Assembly (NCBI GenBank): GCA_945862985.1
Contig: CAMAZF010000003.1
Coordinates: 39,985-103,984, forward strand
Length of the DNA stretch: 64,000 nt
Direction of reading: 5' to 3'
Source: Bordetella parapertussis
Lineage (GTDB): Bacteria > Pseudomonadota > Gammaproteobacteria > Burkholderiales > Burkholderiaceae_A
In this document: in pieces, positions 34,577 to 42,728 of the stretch
How positions within the stretch are numbered: the stretch's first letter is position 1
Layout: each line of letters begins with the position of its first letter
The notes under the pieces: model-generated
Database searches by the model: none
Seen by the model: only the letters and a program-made list of their open reading frames with translations
What the model was told of the DNA's origin: nothing
Program-made: the position numbers and the translations under genes

Positions 34577-35221
34577 ATGGACATCATTTTCGATTTTGGG
34601 GTGGTGGTCTTCACCTGGGAGCCCGGTCGGCTGATTCGCGAATCCCTGCCTGAGCTTGAGCTCAGCGAAGATCAGGCCCTACAGGCTGCAAAGATCATCT
34701 TCCAAGGGCATGAGCCGAATGCGGACTGGTCCGCTTTTGATCGAGGGACGCTTCAAGCGCAAGACGTGGTGTCCAAGATCAGCACACGAGCAGGCTGGTC
34801 GCCCTCGCATGTGGAACGCATTCTCTCAGCCGTTCCAGGTCACCTGCTCCCCAAGCCAGAAAGCGTCTCCGTGATTGAAACCCTTGCACAGCAGGGGCAT
34901 CGACTGTTCTACCTCTCAAATATGCCGGCCCCCTATGCCGATCACATTGACCGGACCTACTCGTTCATACAGCGATTTGTGGCCGGTATTTATTCATCAA
35001 GGGTGGGACTCATCAAACCTGAAGCTGAGATCTTCTTCGCACTCGACTCGCTGAGAGCAAGTCATGAGCAGCCCATCTTCATTGACGATGCGTCGGCCAA
35101 TGTAGAGGCTGCTGCTCGGCATGGGTGGAGGACCATTCACTTTCAGTCTCCAAAACAGATGGAGCAAGCACTATTTCATATCGGGGCATTGCCCATTTCG
35201 CCGCAAGAAGAGGTCAAGTAG
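34577..35221 (+). CDS. HAD-family phosphatase (YihX-like)
   Basis: Protein of 214 residues. Motif I is FDFGVVVF, with nucleophile Asp6 and Gly in place of the second Asp, as in YihX-type sugar-phosphate phosphatases and some haloacid dehalogenases. Motif II is LSN, the Lys is in GLIKPEAEIF and motif IV is IDDASANVEAA. A helical cap lies between I and II. The likely reaction is dephosphorylation of a small phosphoester; the substrate is unknown. Confidence 0.83.
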   Translation: MDIIFDFGVVVFTWEPGRLIRESLPELELSEDQALQAAKIIFQGHEPNADWSAFDRGTLQAQDVVSKISTRAGWSPSHVERILSAVPGHLLPKPESVSVIETLAQQGHRLFYLSNMPAPYADHIDRTYSFIQRFVAGIYSSRVGLIKPEAEIFFALDSLRASHEQPIFIDDASANVEAAARHGWRTIHFQSPKQMEQALFHIGALPISPQEEVK

Positions 35222-35251
35222 AACAGAGACTCATTCTTCTCAGGAGTCACT

Positions 35252-36052
35252 ATGAATCTCGCTCGTCGTTTCACCCTTGGCGCTGCGCTCTGCGTCACTT
35301 TGTCTTCATTCTCTGCTGCCATGGCCTCAGCCCCCGTGGTCAAAGCCCCGCAGGTGGACAATCCCATGCGGGTGCTTCTGGTGGGCAACAGCTACCTCTA
35401 CTACAACGACAGCCTGCACAACTACCTTCGTCGCATGGTGGCGGCCGCAGATGCGGCAAACTCGAAAAAGCTCGAATACAAATCCGCCACCATCGGCGGA
35501 GCCAGCCTTTCTCATCACAACATTGATTGGCTGACCAAGCCCGGTCAGATCGGAGTCAAGGAGCCCTTCCAACTGGTCGTGCTGCAGGGACACAGCGCCG
35601 CTGCACTCTCAGAGGCTCGCCGCAAATCCTATAGCGAGACTGCAAAGTCCTTCGCAGAAGTCATTCGCTCACGGGGCGGCCAGGTCGCGCTCTACATGAC
35701 CCATGCCTATGTCGCCCCTCACAAACAGGCGAAGGCTGAGAGCATCCGAGAGATTGAGCGCTTTTATGTGGAAACGGGCAACGCGCTGAATGCGTTGGTG
35801 ATCCCCGTGGGACTGGCGTTTGAGGAGGCCTATAAACGCAGGCCAGACCTCAAGCTGCACAAAGACTATGACGGAAGCCATCCCGAACTGGCCGGAACCT
35901 ACCTAGCGGCTGCGGTCTCCTACGCATCCATCTACGGCAAAAGCCCAATTGGCAACACCTTTGATGCATTCGGAAAAATCGACCCAGAACTCATGAAGTT
36001 CCTGCAGACGGTTGCCTGGGAGACCGTCCAAGCCTTCCAGAGTCGAAACTAA
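35252..36052 (+). CDS. secreted SGNH/GDSL-like hydrolase
   Basis: Protein of 266 residues with a Sec signal peptide (cleavage near 26, AMASA). Block I is VGNSYLYYND, with Ser as probable nucleophile, and block V is DGSHPELAG, supplying Asp and His. This is the SGNH arrangement of esterases and acetyl-hydrolases. AGGAG upstream supports the start. Its stop overlaps the stop of the convergent regulator gene by 4 bp. Confidence 0.75.
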   Translation: MNLARRFTLGAALCVTLSSFSAAMASAPVVKAPQVDNPMRVLLVGNSYLYYNDSLHNYLRRMVAAADAANSKKLEYKSATIGGASLSHHNIDWLTKPGQIGVKEPFQLVVLQGHSAAALSEARRKSYSETAKSFAEVIRSRGGQVALYMTHAYVAPHKQAKAESIREIERFYVETGNALNALVIPVGLAFEEAYKRRPDLKLHKDYDGSHPELAGTYLAAAVSYASIYGKSPIGNTFDAFGKIDPELMKFLQTVAWETVQAFQSRN

Positions 36053-36396
36053 GCTTTGGCCTGACCCCGCGTCCAGCGGTCCACCCTCACGCTCAAGTCT
36101 TTGTAGGTCTTTTGAGCCTTGTCCGTGGGGGACACGATTCGACGCCGACTGTCCTCGGGGTCGATGGTGAAAGTGAGAAACCCCGTCCGATCCAGGATGG
36201 CCAGGCATTTGTGCACCGTGGCTGGCGAGGCAACACCGGAGCCGGTCACCACGTCTTGCACAAACATGGTCTTACTCGAATCCTGAGCTTGCAGCACCCA
36301 GTCGAGGATGCGCTGCGACCGATCATCTAGGCGACCGTAATCGTTGGCCCCCTTGGCCAAGTCGAGAAACTTCTGAAGTGCCAGCCAACTATTCAC
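36049..36396 (-). CDS. winged-helix (MarR-like) regulator
   Basis: Protein of 115 residues with helices and a recognition region VASPATVHKCLAILDRTGFL followed by a wing (DPEDSRRRIVSPTDKAQK), the MarR pattern. The start is GTG at 36396, with AAGGGA as ribosome-binding site. An inverted repeat spans its promoter and ribosome-binding site, suggesting autoregulation. Upstream lies an extremely AT-rich spacer. Target genes are unclear. Confidence 0.75.
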   Translation of the reverse strand: MNSWLALQKFLDLAKGANDYGRLDDRSQRILDWVLQAQDSSKTMFVQDVVTGSGVASPATVHKCLAILDRTGFLTFTIDPEDSRRRIVSPTDKAQKTYKDLSVRVDRWTRGQAKA

Positions 36397-36398
36397 TT

Positions 36399-36470
36399 TA
36401 ATCCCTTGGAAAAGCCTAAAAATACTGCAGTTAATAATCTGAAGTATAGGGATTATCGATTGAGAATCAA
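36399..36470 (-). promoter_or_regulatory. promoter and inverted repeat of the MarR-like gene
   Basis: On the minus strand TTGATT (36470-36465) and TATACT (36448-36443) are 16 bp apart. The 8-bp arms TAATCCCT (36399-36406) and AGGGATTA (36448-36455) are perfect inverted copies, one beside the -10 and the other over the ribosome-binding site. This fits autogenous repression. Confidence 0.45.
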
Positions 36471-36518
36471 AATATATTCCCGGCGTCGTTGGCGCACCGA
36501 TGCGGTAGTGGTGTAAAA

Positions 36519-36640
36519 CTTTTGAAAATATTAATTAAACATATTATATATTTAAAACAAGAACATATATAAATGAATTAATTTCTCTATTGTAAATAAT
36601 ATATTGATATATTTATATTTATATTGACTTTTTTAACGAA
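36519..36640. other. extremely AT-rich intergenic block
   Basis: Counted by hand, 36541-36640 contains 12 G or C in 100 bases, in a window that is otherwise GC-rich. It consists of TTAATTAA-, ATATAT- and TTTATATTTATA-like runs and holds no open frame of note. It lies between the end of a TauE/SafE gene and the promoter of the MarR-like gene. It could be a bent or nucleoid-protein-bound element, or a remnant of transferred DNA. Confidence 0.7.
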
Positions 36641-36663
36641 CTTCCCAGCCCCAGCAGACCGTC

Positions 36664-37437
36664 TTAGGCCAGCCCATCCCAAATCAGCTTCACACCCGTC
36701 ACAAACAGCAGCAGGTAACTCACCTGGTAGAACATGCGCTCAGAGACACGCTTGTGCAGCCAGACGCCGAGCCAAATCCCAAGAGGAGCCAGGGGCGCAA
36801 ACAGCAGTGCTGCGCCGAGATTTGAAACGCTGAGTTGGCCAAGAAAATAGTACGGCACCAGCTTCGCGTAATTCACTACGAGAAAATACAAAGACGCACT
36901 CGCCACGAGAACGGTCTTATCGGGCTTGAGGGTCATGACATACACAGCAAAGGGCGGCCCGCCCGCGTGAGCGAGGGTACTGGTGACTCCAGAGACAACG
37001 CCCCAGAAGTACCCAGCGCGCACCCCCATCCGACCGGGTGCACGCTGCAGCCAGGCGGCGATTCTCGCCGCCACCTGAAACCAGTTGTTCAACACGAAAA
37101 CAACCGCAATGCTGCCAATGATGAGCCGAAGCTCTTGGACAGAGAGCGCTTGGAAAAGAAAACCACCCAGCGCAATTCCGAACAGTGCGCCGATCAGCAC
37201 GGGGCGAATGAGCGCGAGCGACCATCGGCCCCAATAGGCCTTTGCCCCAAAAATATCCATGGCGCAGAGAATGGGAAGCATCACTCCAGCGGCAACGGCC
37301 GGCGAGACCCATAGCGCCATAATCGGGACGGCCAGCCCTCCAGCGGCGCCACCGAACCCACCCTTGATGATTCCCGTCAGGAGTATGGCTACAGCGGCAG
37401 CCGGGTAGAAGCCAATCGGAAAATCAAGGTTTAACAT
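36664..37437 (-). CDS. TauE/SafE (TSUP) family permease
   Basis: Inner-membrane protein of 257 residues with about eight helices and the two glycine-rich repeats (TGIIKGGFGGAAGGLAVP near 20 and VSGVTSTLAHAGGPPFAVY near 150) of the TSUP family. It is a different subgroup from the copy at 2744-3547. The start at 37437 follows the family N-terminus; a longer frame extends into the divergent gene. Transport of sulfite or small organic anions is the general role. Confidence 0.83.
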   Translation of the reverse strand: MLNLDFPIGFYPAAAVAILLTGIIKGGFGGAAGGLAVPIMALWVSPAVAAGVMLPILCAMDIFGAKAYWGRWSLALIRPVLIGALFGIALGGFLFQALSVQELRLIIGSIAVVFVLNNWFQVAARIAAWLQRAPGRMGVRAGYFWGVVSGVTSTLAHAGGPPFAVYVMTLKPDKTVLVASASLYFLVVNYAKLVPYYFLGQLSVSNLGAALLFAPLAPLGIWLGVWLHKRVSERMFYQVSYLLLFVTGVKLIWDGLA

Positions 37438-37484
37438 GCTGACGCCCACTATCTCACGTCTGCCCTCACCACAGGAGAATACAA

Positions 37485-38294
37485 ATGCCCATGGACGAAA
37501 TTGACTACAAGATCTACGGAAGCGAAATGCAGTATGTCGAGGTCGAACTCGACCCCGGGGAGGCCGCAATCGGAGAGGCAGGCAGCATGATGTTCATGGA
37601 GGCCGGCATTGAGATGGAGACCCTCTTCGGCGACGGATCTGACCAGCAGGGCGGCATCTTTGGCAAGCTGCTCGGCGCAGGGAAGCGCCTACTGACCGGC
37701 GAATCGCTCTTCACCACGGCCTACGTCAACCAGGCCAACGTCAAGAGACGAGTGGCCTTTGGTGCGCCCTATCCCGGCAAGATCATTCCAGTGGACCTGA
37801 GCGAACAGGGCGGGCAGTTGATCTGTCAGAAAGACAGTTTTCTCTGTGCTGCAAAAGGCGTGGCACTCTCGCTGCACTTCCAACGCAAGCTCTCGGTCGG
37901 ATTTTTCGGAGGCGAGGGCTTCATCATGCAAAAGCTAGAGGGTGATGGTCATGCCTTCATGCACGCAGGGGGAACGGTCACACGGCGCACCCTGGCGGCC
38001 GGGGAGTACCTGATGGTCGATACCGGCTGCCTGGTGGCGCATTCACCCTCCGTGTCATTCGAGGTTCAATATGTAGGCAAGATCAAGACCGCGCTCTTCG
38101 GCGGCGAGGGGCTTTTCTTTGCGCGCCTGGAAGGACCGGGGGATATTTGGCTGCAGAGCCTCCCCTTCTCCAGGCTCGCATCGCGTGTGTTCGCAGCCGC
38201 ACCTCAGACTGGCGGCTCTCAGGGCGAGGGATCTCTCTTGTCCGGCGTCGGCGGCGGGATTCTTGGCGGAATCCTCCACGGCGACCGAAACTAA
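37485..38294 (+). CDS. AIM24/TIGR00266-family protein
   Basis: Protein of 269 residues with the beta-rich AIM24 fold: EAGSMMFMEAGIEMET, a central GKIIPVDLSEQGGQLICQKDSFL-like strand pair, GGEGFIMQKLEGDGHAF and GGEGLFFARLEGPGDIWLQSLP repeats. The function of bacterial members is unknown. The C-terminus is Gly-rich (GVGGGILGGILHG). A CAGGAG ribosome-binding site precedes the ATG. Confidence 0.88.
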   Translation: MPMDEIDYKIYGSEMQYVEVELDPGEAAIGEAGSMMFMEAGIEMETLFGDGSDQQGGIFGKLLGAGKRLLTGESLFTTAYVNQANVKRRVAFGAPYPGKIIPVDLSEQGGQLICQKDSFLCAAKGVALSLHFQRKLSVGFFGGEGFIMQKLEGDGHAFMHAGGTVTRRTLAAGEYLMVDTGCLVAHSPSVSFEVQYVGKIKTALFGGEGLFFARLEGPGDIWLQSLPFSRLASRVFAAAPQTGGSQGEGSLLSGVGGGILGGILHGDRN

Positions 38295-38300
38295 CCCTGG

Positions 38301-38344
38301 CCTCCTTGACCCATATCAAGGAGGCAAATTTGCACCGCAGCAAA
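38301..38344. promoter_or_regulatory. two adjacent inverted repeats upstream of an SDR gene
   Basis: CCTCCTTGA (38301-38309) and TCAAGGAGG (38316-38324) form a perfect 9-bp dyad with a 6-nt loop just after the AIM24-type gene; no T tract follows, so it is a poor intrinsic terminator. Next, TTTGC-N6-GCAAA (38329-38344) is an operator-like dyad 31 bp before the SDR start. A role in SDR control is inferred from position. Confidence 0.35.
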
Positions 38345-38374
38345 ATGTATTGCAACTAACCAAGGGAGTGCAGC

Positions 38375-39169
38375 ATGCAGATCAAGGGACGGGTGGCGGT
38401 CATCACCGGCGGCGGTAACGGCATTGGTGAGGCCATTGCAAAAGACTTGGCCCAAAGAGGCGCAAAGATCGTGGTGGTGGACCAGTCACTCGAACAAGCG
38501 ACCCGTGTCGCCGCAGAGATTGAGTCGAGCGGGGGAGAGGCACTCGCCCAGCAAGCCAACGTGACGCAAGAGGAAGACACTGCCCGCTTCGTTCAGGCCA
38601 CTCTCGATCGGTTCGGCGAACTCAATATCGCCGTGGCCTGTGCGGGCATCATCAGAGACGGCCTCACCCTGAGCCCTGACAAAGAAACTGGAAAGATCAG
38701 CCGTAAACTTGGCCTTGATAAGTGGCAACAGGTCATTGACGTCAACCTCACAGGCAGTTTCCTGACCATGCGCGACTGCGCGGAAGCGATGGCAAACGGC
38801 GGATGGCCTGGCCTTTTGGTTGGTATCTCTTCTGTCAACAAGGTTGGACAGGTGGGTCAGATCAACTACGCCTCCACGAAAGCTGCCATTGCACTGATGC
38901 CAAAAATCCTAGTGGGCGAGTTTATGCTCAAAGGCATCCGGAATATCCGGGCGGTCTCGATTGCACCGGGTTACACCGCCACCGCACTGCTCAAGGGAAT
39001 GAATCAAGATGCGCTCGAGTCGATCTTGAAGGACGTTCACCTGGGGCGACTCGTGGAGCCGGCCGAAATCGCCTCGCTCATCGCACATTGCGCAGAGAAC
39101 GAAGCCATCAATGCCACCACATTGGAGATCACTGGGGGGCTCTGCTACCCACACGCCATCGCCAAGTAA
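38375..39169 (+). CDS. short-chain dehydrogenase/reductase (FabG-like)
   Basis: Classical SDR of 264 residues: TGGGNGIGEA at 11-20, acidic VVVDQS for NAD(H) preference, ACAG near 88, and the catalytic SS...YASTK group (ISSVNKVGQVGQINYASTKAA-like region about 151-171). AAGGGAG precedes the ATG. It stands alone between the AIM24-type gene and the hybrid kinase. The substrate is unknown; a 3-hydroxyacyl or alcohol dehydrogenase role is likely. Confidence 0.85.
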   Translation: MQIKGRVAVITGGGNGIGEAIAKDLAQRGAKIVVVDQSLEQATRVAAEIESSGGEALAQQANVTQEEDTARFVQATLDRFGELNIAVACAGIIRDGLTLSPDKETGKISRKLGLDKWQQVIDVNLTGSFLTMRDCAEAMANGGWPGLLVGISSVNKVGQVGQINYASTKAAIALMPKILVGEFMLKGIRNIRAVSIAPGYTATALLKGMNQDALESILKDVHLGRLVEPAEIASLIAHCAENEAINATTLEITGGLCYPHAIAK

Positions 39170-39267
39170 GGTCCTGCCTGTCAAGTTCGATGACATCCGG
39201 CTTCCTATGACAAGGGGCTGAAACATCTCCGACCTAGGATGCCCAGTGAATTGCCTGGGAGGGCCGG

Positions 39268-40827
39268 ATGTTCAACGACAGCGAGATTATTGATGCGAGA
39301 GGAAAACTGCTCGCGCTAGACCGTTCCCAAGCGGTCATTCAGTTTGACCTCACCGGGCATGTGGTCGAGGCCAACGAGAACTTTCTTCGGCTCTTTGAGT
39401 ATGAGCTCGATCAGATTGTCGGCTGCCACCATTCCATCTTTTGCGAGCCAGATTACGTCGCTTCAATGGCCTACAAAGAATTCTGGAGAGCACTCGCGTC
39501 CGGAAGGAGCGATGCGGGCCAGTACAAGCGCATTTCTCGCTCGGGTCGCGAAGTCTGGATTCAATCCTCCTACAACCCCGTGCTCGATCTTCAAGGGCGC
39601 CCGATCAAGGTGATCAAGTTCGCCACCGACATCTCCGAGCAGAAGTCAGCGCAGCAGGCCCTTGCAGAGGCAAAGCAAAGAGCGGATGCCGCCCTCAGGA
39701 GTAAGGAGCAGTTCCTCTCCACCATGAGTCATGAACTGCGCACACCCATGAACGTGATCATCGGTTTGGGCCAACTCCTCATGGATGAACCCACGCTTCT
39801 CCCCGAGCACAGAGAGCAGGTCGATGAGATTGTGAAGGCGGGGGGACACCTCCTCTCACTCATCAATGATGTGCTGGACCTCACGCAAGTGGAGTCGGGT
39901 CTCACCTCCCTCCGGTCCATCCCCGTTCGGCTCGATGAGATTGCCCAAGACTCGCTCAAGATGATTCAAGTGGTGGCTAGGTCTCGGCATGTGACCGTGA
40001 TGCCCCTTGAGCCTTCGGGTCTCTTGGTCCGGGCCGATCCATTCAGACTGAAGCAGGTCCTGGTGAATCTGCTCTCGAACGCAGTGAAGTACAACCGAGC
40101 GCAGGGGACCGTACGCCTCAGGGTAACCGCCCTGGAGGGCATGACTCGAATTGCGGTTGAAGACGATGGGCTCGGCATTCCCAGCTCCAAAATGGACCAG
40201 CTGTTTCAGCCCTTCAACCGACTTGGGGCTGAGCAGACTGAGGTAGAGGGGACGGGCATTGGGCTGAGCATCTGCAAACGGATGGTTGATGCCATGCAAG
40301 GCAGAATCTCCGTCACCAGTACAGAGGGACTCGGGAGCACCTTCTCAATTGAACTTCCCTCGGTCTCGGCCATGACCACGGAGGAGCTCAGTCCACGCGC
40401 CTCAAAGGGTATCGATGCCAGACCCACCCGACCCAGCTCGGTCGCCAAGGTGCGCATCCTGGTTGCCGAGGATCACATCGTCAACCAGAAGCTGATTCGA
40501 AGGCAGCTTGAGCTCTTGGGCTACGACTGTGTTGTGGTGAGCAACGGCGCAGAGGCGCTCCACGCCCTGAGCGGACCGTCTGAGTCTGGATTTTCCTTGC
40601 TACTTTCGGACATCAATATGCCGGTGATGGACGGCTACGCCCTGGCCAGTGCACTGAGACGTGACGGTCACACCCCCGAGAGACTCCCCATTGTTTTTCT
40701 AACAGCCGATGTGTTCAATGCAGACCATGACCACTGGAAGTCCTGTGGAGGGAATGCCTACCTCACCAAACCCACCCAGATGGAGGCCCTCTCAGAGTGC
40801 CTCCGACAATTCCTCTCCCCCGCCTAA
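39268..40827 (+). CDS. cytosolic hybrid sensor histidine kinase/response regulator
   Basis: Protein of 519 residues without membrane segments. A PAS domain (about 15-125, ending KFATDISEQK) is followed by HisKA with His155 (MSHELRTPMN), HATPase with NLLSNAVKYN and GTGIGLSI, and a C-terminal receiver (about 395-515) with SDINMPVMDGYAL as phosphoacceptor site. GGGAGG precedes the ATG. Its last 74 bp overlap the start of a patatin gene, suggesting co-expression. The signal is sensed in the cytosol. Confidence 0.9.
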   Translation: MFNDSEIIDARGKLLALDRSQAVIQFDLTGHVVEANENFLRLFEYELDQIVGCHHSIFCEPDYVASMAYKEFWRALASGRSDAGQYKRISRSGREVWIQSSYNPVLDLQGRPIKVIKFATDISEQKSAQQALAEAKQRADAALRSKEQFLSTMSHELRTPMNVIIGLGQLLMDEPTLLPEHREQVDEIVKAGGHLLSLINDVLDLTQVESGLTSLRSIPVRLDEIAQDSLKMIQVVARSRHVTVMPLEPSGLLVRADPFRLKQVLVNLLSNAVKYNRAQGTVRLRVTALEGMTRIAVEDDGLGIPSSKMDQLFQPFNRLGAEQTEVEGTGIGLSICKRMVDAMQGRISVTSTEGLGSTFSIELPSVSAMTTEELSPRASKGIDARPTRPSSVAKVRILVAEDHIVNQKLIRRQLELLGYDCVVVSNGAEALHALSGPSESGFSLLLSDINMPVMDGYALASALRRDGHTPERLPIVFLTADVFNADHDHWKSCGGNAYLTKPTQMEALSECLRQFLSPA

Positions 40828-42025
40828 AACCGCTCTGGTTCTGACGGGTGGGGGCGCTCGAGCGGCATACCAGTCTGGGGTGCTGAGGTCCATCGCGAAG
40901 ATCCAGGCGATCTATGGTCGGTCTGCGAACCCCTTTCCGATTGTCTGCGGCACCTCTGCAGGCGCGCTCAATGCCGCTGCCATCGCGTGCGGTGCAGATC
41001 AGTTCGGGGCGGCCACACGCGCTCTCAAGCAGGTCTGGACAGAGCTTCATGTTGAACAGGTCTATCGGGCGTCTGTCGCTGACATGATCGAGGGTGGATT
41101 TCGTTGGCTCTCTCTCATGAGCATTGGCTGGCTGATTGCTCGCGGCAAGTTTGCGCCCAAAAGCATCTTGGACAACACACCATTGGGCGACCTGCTGCGC
41201 ATGCACATCCCCCTGCGACGCCTTCCAGACTTACTGCAAACGCATGCGCTCGACGCGTTGGCCATCACCGCGTCAAGCTACAGCAGTGGAGAACATGTCA
41301 CCTTCTATCAGGGCAAGCAGTCCATAGCAGCCTGGAGGCGAAATCAGCGCATCGCCATTCCTACCACCATTCACTACGACCATCTGTTGGCCAGCGCCGC
41401 CATTCCGCTCATTTTTGCGCCCGTTGCACTTCCCTTGAACGGACCCCGAGCCTATTTCGGCGACGGATCCGTCCGACAGACCTCACCGCTCTCTCCTGCC
41501 ATTCACTTGGGGGCTGAGCAGCTCTTCGTGATTGGCTCAGCCAAGCCGCCAGAGCCCAGCACTGCAGACGCGCAGGACGCGCCCGCCCCGAGCCTGTCGG
41601 AGGTCATTGGACACAGCCTATCGAGCATCTTCATTGATGCGCTTCCAGCAGACCTTGAGCGACTCGAACGAATCAATCAGACGCTCTCACGCGTTCCCGC
41701 CGGGTCTGCTGAAGTCAATGGTCTGCGCCCCATTCGAGTGATGACCATCTTCCCCAGCCAGCGCATCGACCACCTCGCGCAGGCTCACCTTCAAGCGCTC
41801 CCTCAGAGCGTTCAGCGATTGATGCGCCTGTTGGGCGATCGCAGTCAGCGTCAGACCCGATCGGCCCGGGGAGGAGCCCTTCTCAGCTACCTCCTCTTTG
41901 AATCTGACTTCACCCGAAGCCTGGTTGCACTCGGTGAACAAGACGCCTGGAATCAGCGACAGCAGATTGCCGACTTTTTGGGATTCTCAGAACCCAACAA
42001 AAACGCCCACGACCAGCGCAGCTGA
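40754..42025 (+). CDS. patatin-like phospholipase
   Basis: Lipid acyl hydrolase of 423 residues with the oxyanion loop LTGGGARAAYQSGVL, the nucleophile elbow GTSAG (Ser) and the catalytic Asp in FGDGSVRQ, the Ser-Asp dyad of patatins. The only suitable ATG (40754, with GGAGG close upstream) lies inside the kinase gene, giving an unusual 74-bp overlap and about 38 residues before the core. No signal peptide. The 3' end overlaps the convergent b561 gene by 39 bp. Confidence 0.85.
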   Translation: MPTSPNPPRWRPSQSASDNSSPPPKTALVLTGGGARAAYQSGVLRSIAKIQAIYGRSANPFPIVCGTSAGALNAAAIACGADQFGAATRALKQVWTELHVEQVYRASVADMIEGGFRWLSLMSIGWLIARGKFAPKSILDNTPLGDLLRMHIPLRRLPDLLQTHALDALAITASSYSSGEHVTFYQGKQSIAAWRRNQRIAIPTTIHYDHLLASAAIPLIFAPVALPLNGPRAYFGDGSVRQTSPLSPAIHLGAEQLFVIGSAKPPEPSTADAQDAPAPSLSEVIGHSLSSIFIDALPADLERLERINQTLSRVPAGSAEVNGLRPIRVMTIFPSQRIDHLAQAHLQALPQSVQRLMRLLGDRSQRQTRSARGGALLSYLLFESDFTRSLVALGEQDAWNQRQQIADFLGFSEPNKNAHDQRS

Positions 42026-42673
42026 GAAGGCCCAAGAACCTGCGGCGCGCAAGCGATCGACGCTGCGATCGACCACGCCAGTCACTTGCCCTGAATGAGG
42101 AGTAGGGCCATACCCTGTGATCATCGGCCGCACCAGATTCTGTCCCTTACGGATTCGGTAGAACACGATGGCAATCACGTGAAGCAGCACCAATCCCATC
42201 AGAAGCGGCTCAGTGGTGAGATGCACCCAGCCCGCCCATTCCACCCAATCACTGGACACCACGGCGACCAGAGGGCCGTCATAGGCGATTTCGTCCGTCG
42301 TCGCCAGCCCCGCCAGGGCCTGGATCAGGAAGACGCCCAACAAGGCCACCACCGACAGGGCTCCCAAGGGGTTGTGGCCTAAGCCGGACCACGCCCGCCC
42401 GCGGAGGTAAGCCACCAGGCGCGCAGGCGTCGGCAGAAACTGGGAAAACCTTGCGGTCGCCCCGCCCCAGACGCCCCAGATCAGCCGAAAGAGCAGAAGG
42501 GAGAGCACGAATCCGCCGATCCGACCGTGCCAGTCCATCAGGCCGAGCTTAACCGTGACGAAAGACCCCAGCACCCCGAGCGCCAGTAGCCAATGAAAGA
42601 GACGCGTGGGCAAATCCCAAACGAGGACTTGTGGTTCATGAGCAGAGGGCTTCGAGGGCTGCGTGGGCTTCAT
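41987..42673 (-). CDS. cytochrome b561-type membrane cytochrome
   Basis: Protein of 228 residues with four transmembrane helices and haem-ligand histidines in TRLFHWLLA, MDWHGRIGG, and GWVHLTTEP...LLHVIAIVFYR. This is the pattern of small b-type cytochromes (b561/Ni-Fe-hydrogenase cytochrome b type) that pass electrons between quinol and periplasmic partners. The ATG at 42673 leaves 55 bp to the divergent peptidase gene; longer in-frame starts would overlap it. Confidence 0.83.
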   Translation of the reverse strand: MKPTQPSKPSAHEPQVLVWDLPTRLFHWLLALGVLGSFVTVKLGLMDWHGRIGGFVLSLLLFRLIWGVWGGATARFSQFLPTPARLVAYLRGRAWSGLGHNPLGALSVVALLGVFLIQALAGLATTDEIAYDGPLVAVVSSDWVEWAGWVHLTTEPLLMGLVLLHVIAIVFYRIRKGQNLVRPMITGYGPTPHSGQVTGVVDRSVDRLRAAGSWAFSAALVVGVFVGF

Positions 42674-42728
42674 AGGAGTAAATCCTACCCTGGGCGAATC
42701 CCTCTCAGCTTGCGTATCATCAAGTCCC

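Noticed and set aside
36519..36640. AT-rich block considered as a replication origin or partition site
   Set aside because: I saw no DnaA-box cluster, iterons or replication genes nearby.
38301..38324. 9-bp dyad after the AIM24-type gene considered as an intrinsic terminator
   Set aside because: No T tract follows on the plus strand, so it was listed as a regulatory dyad instead.
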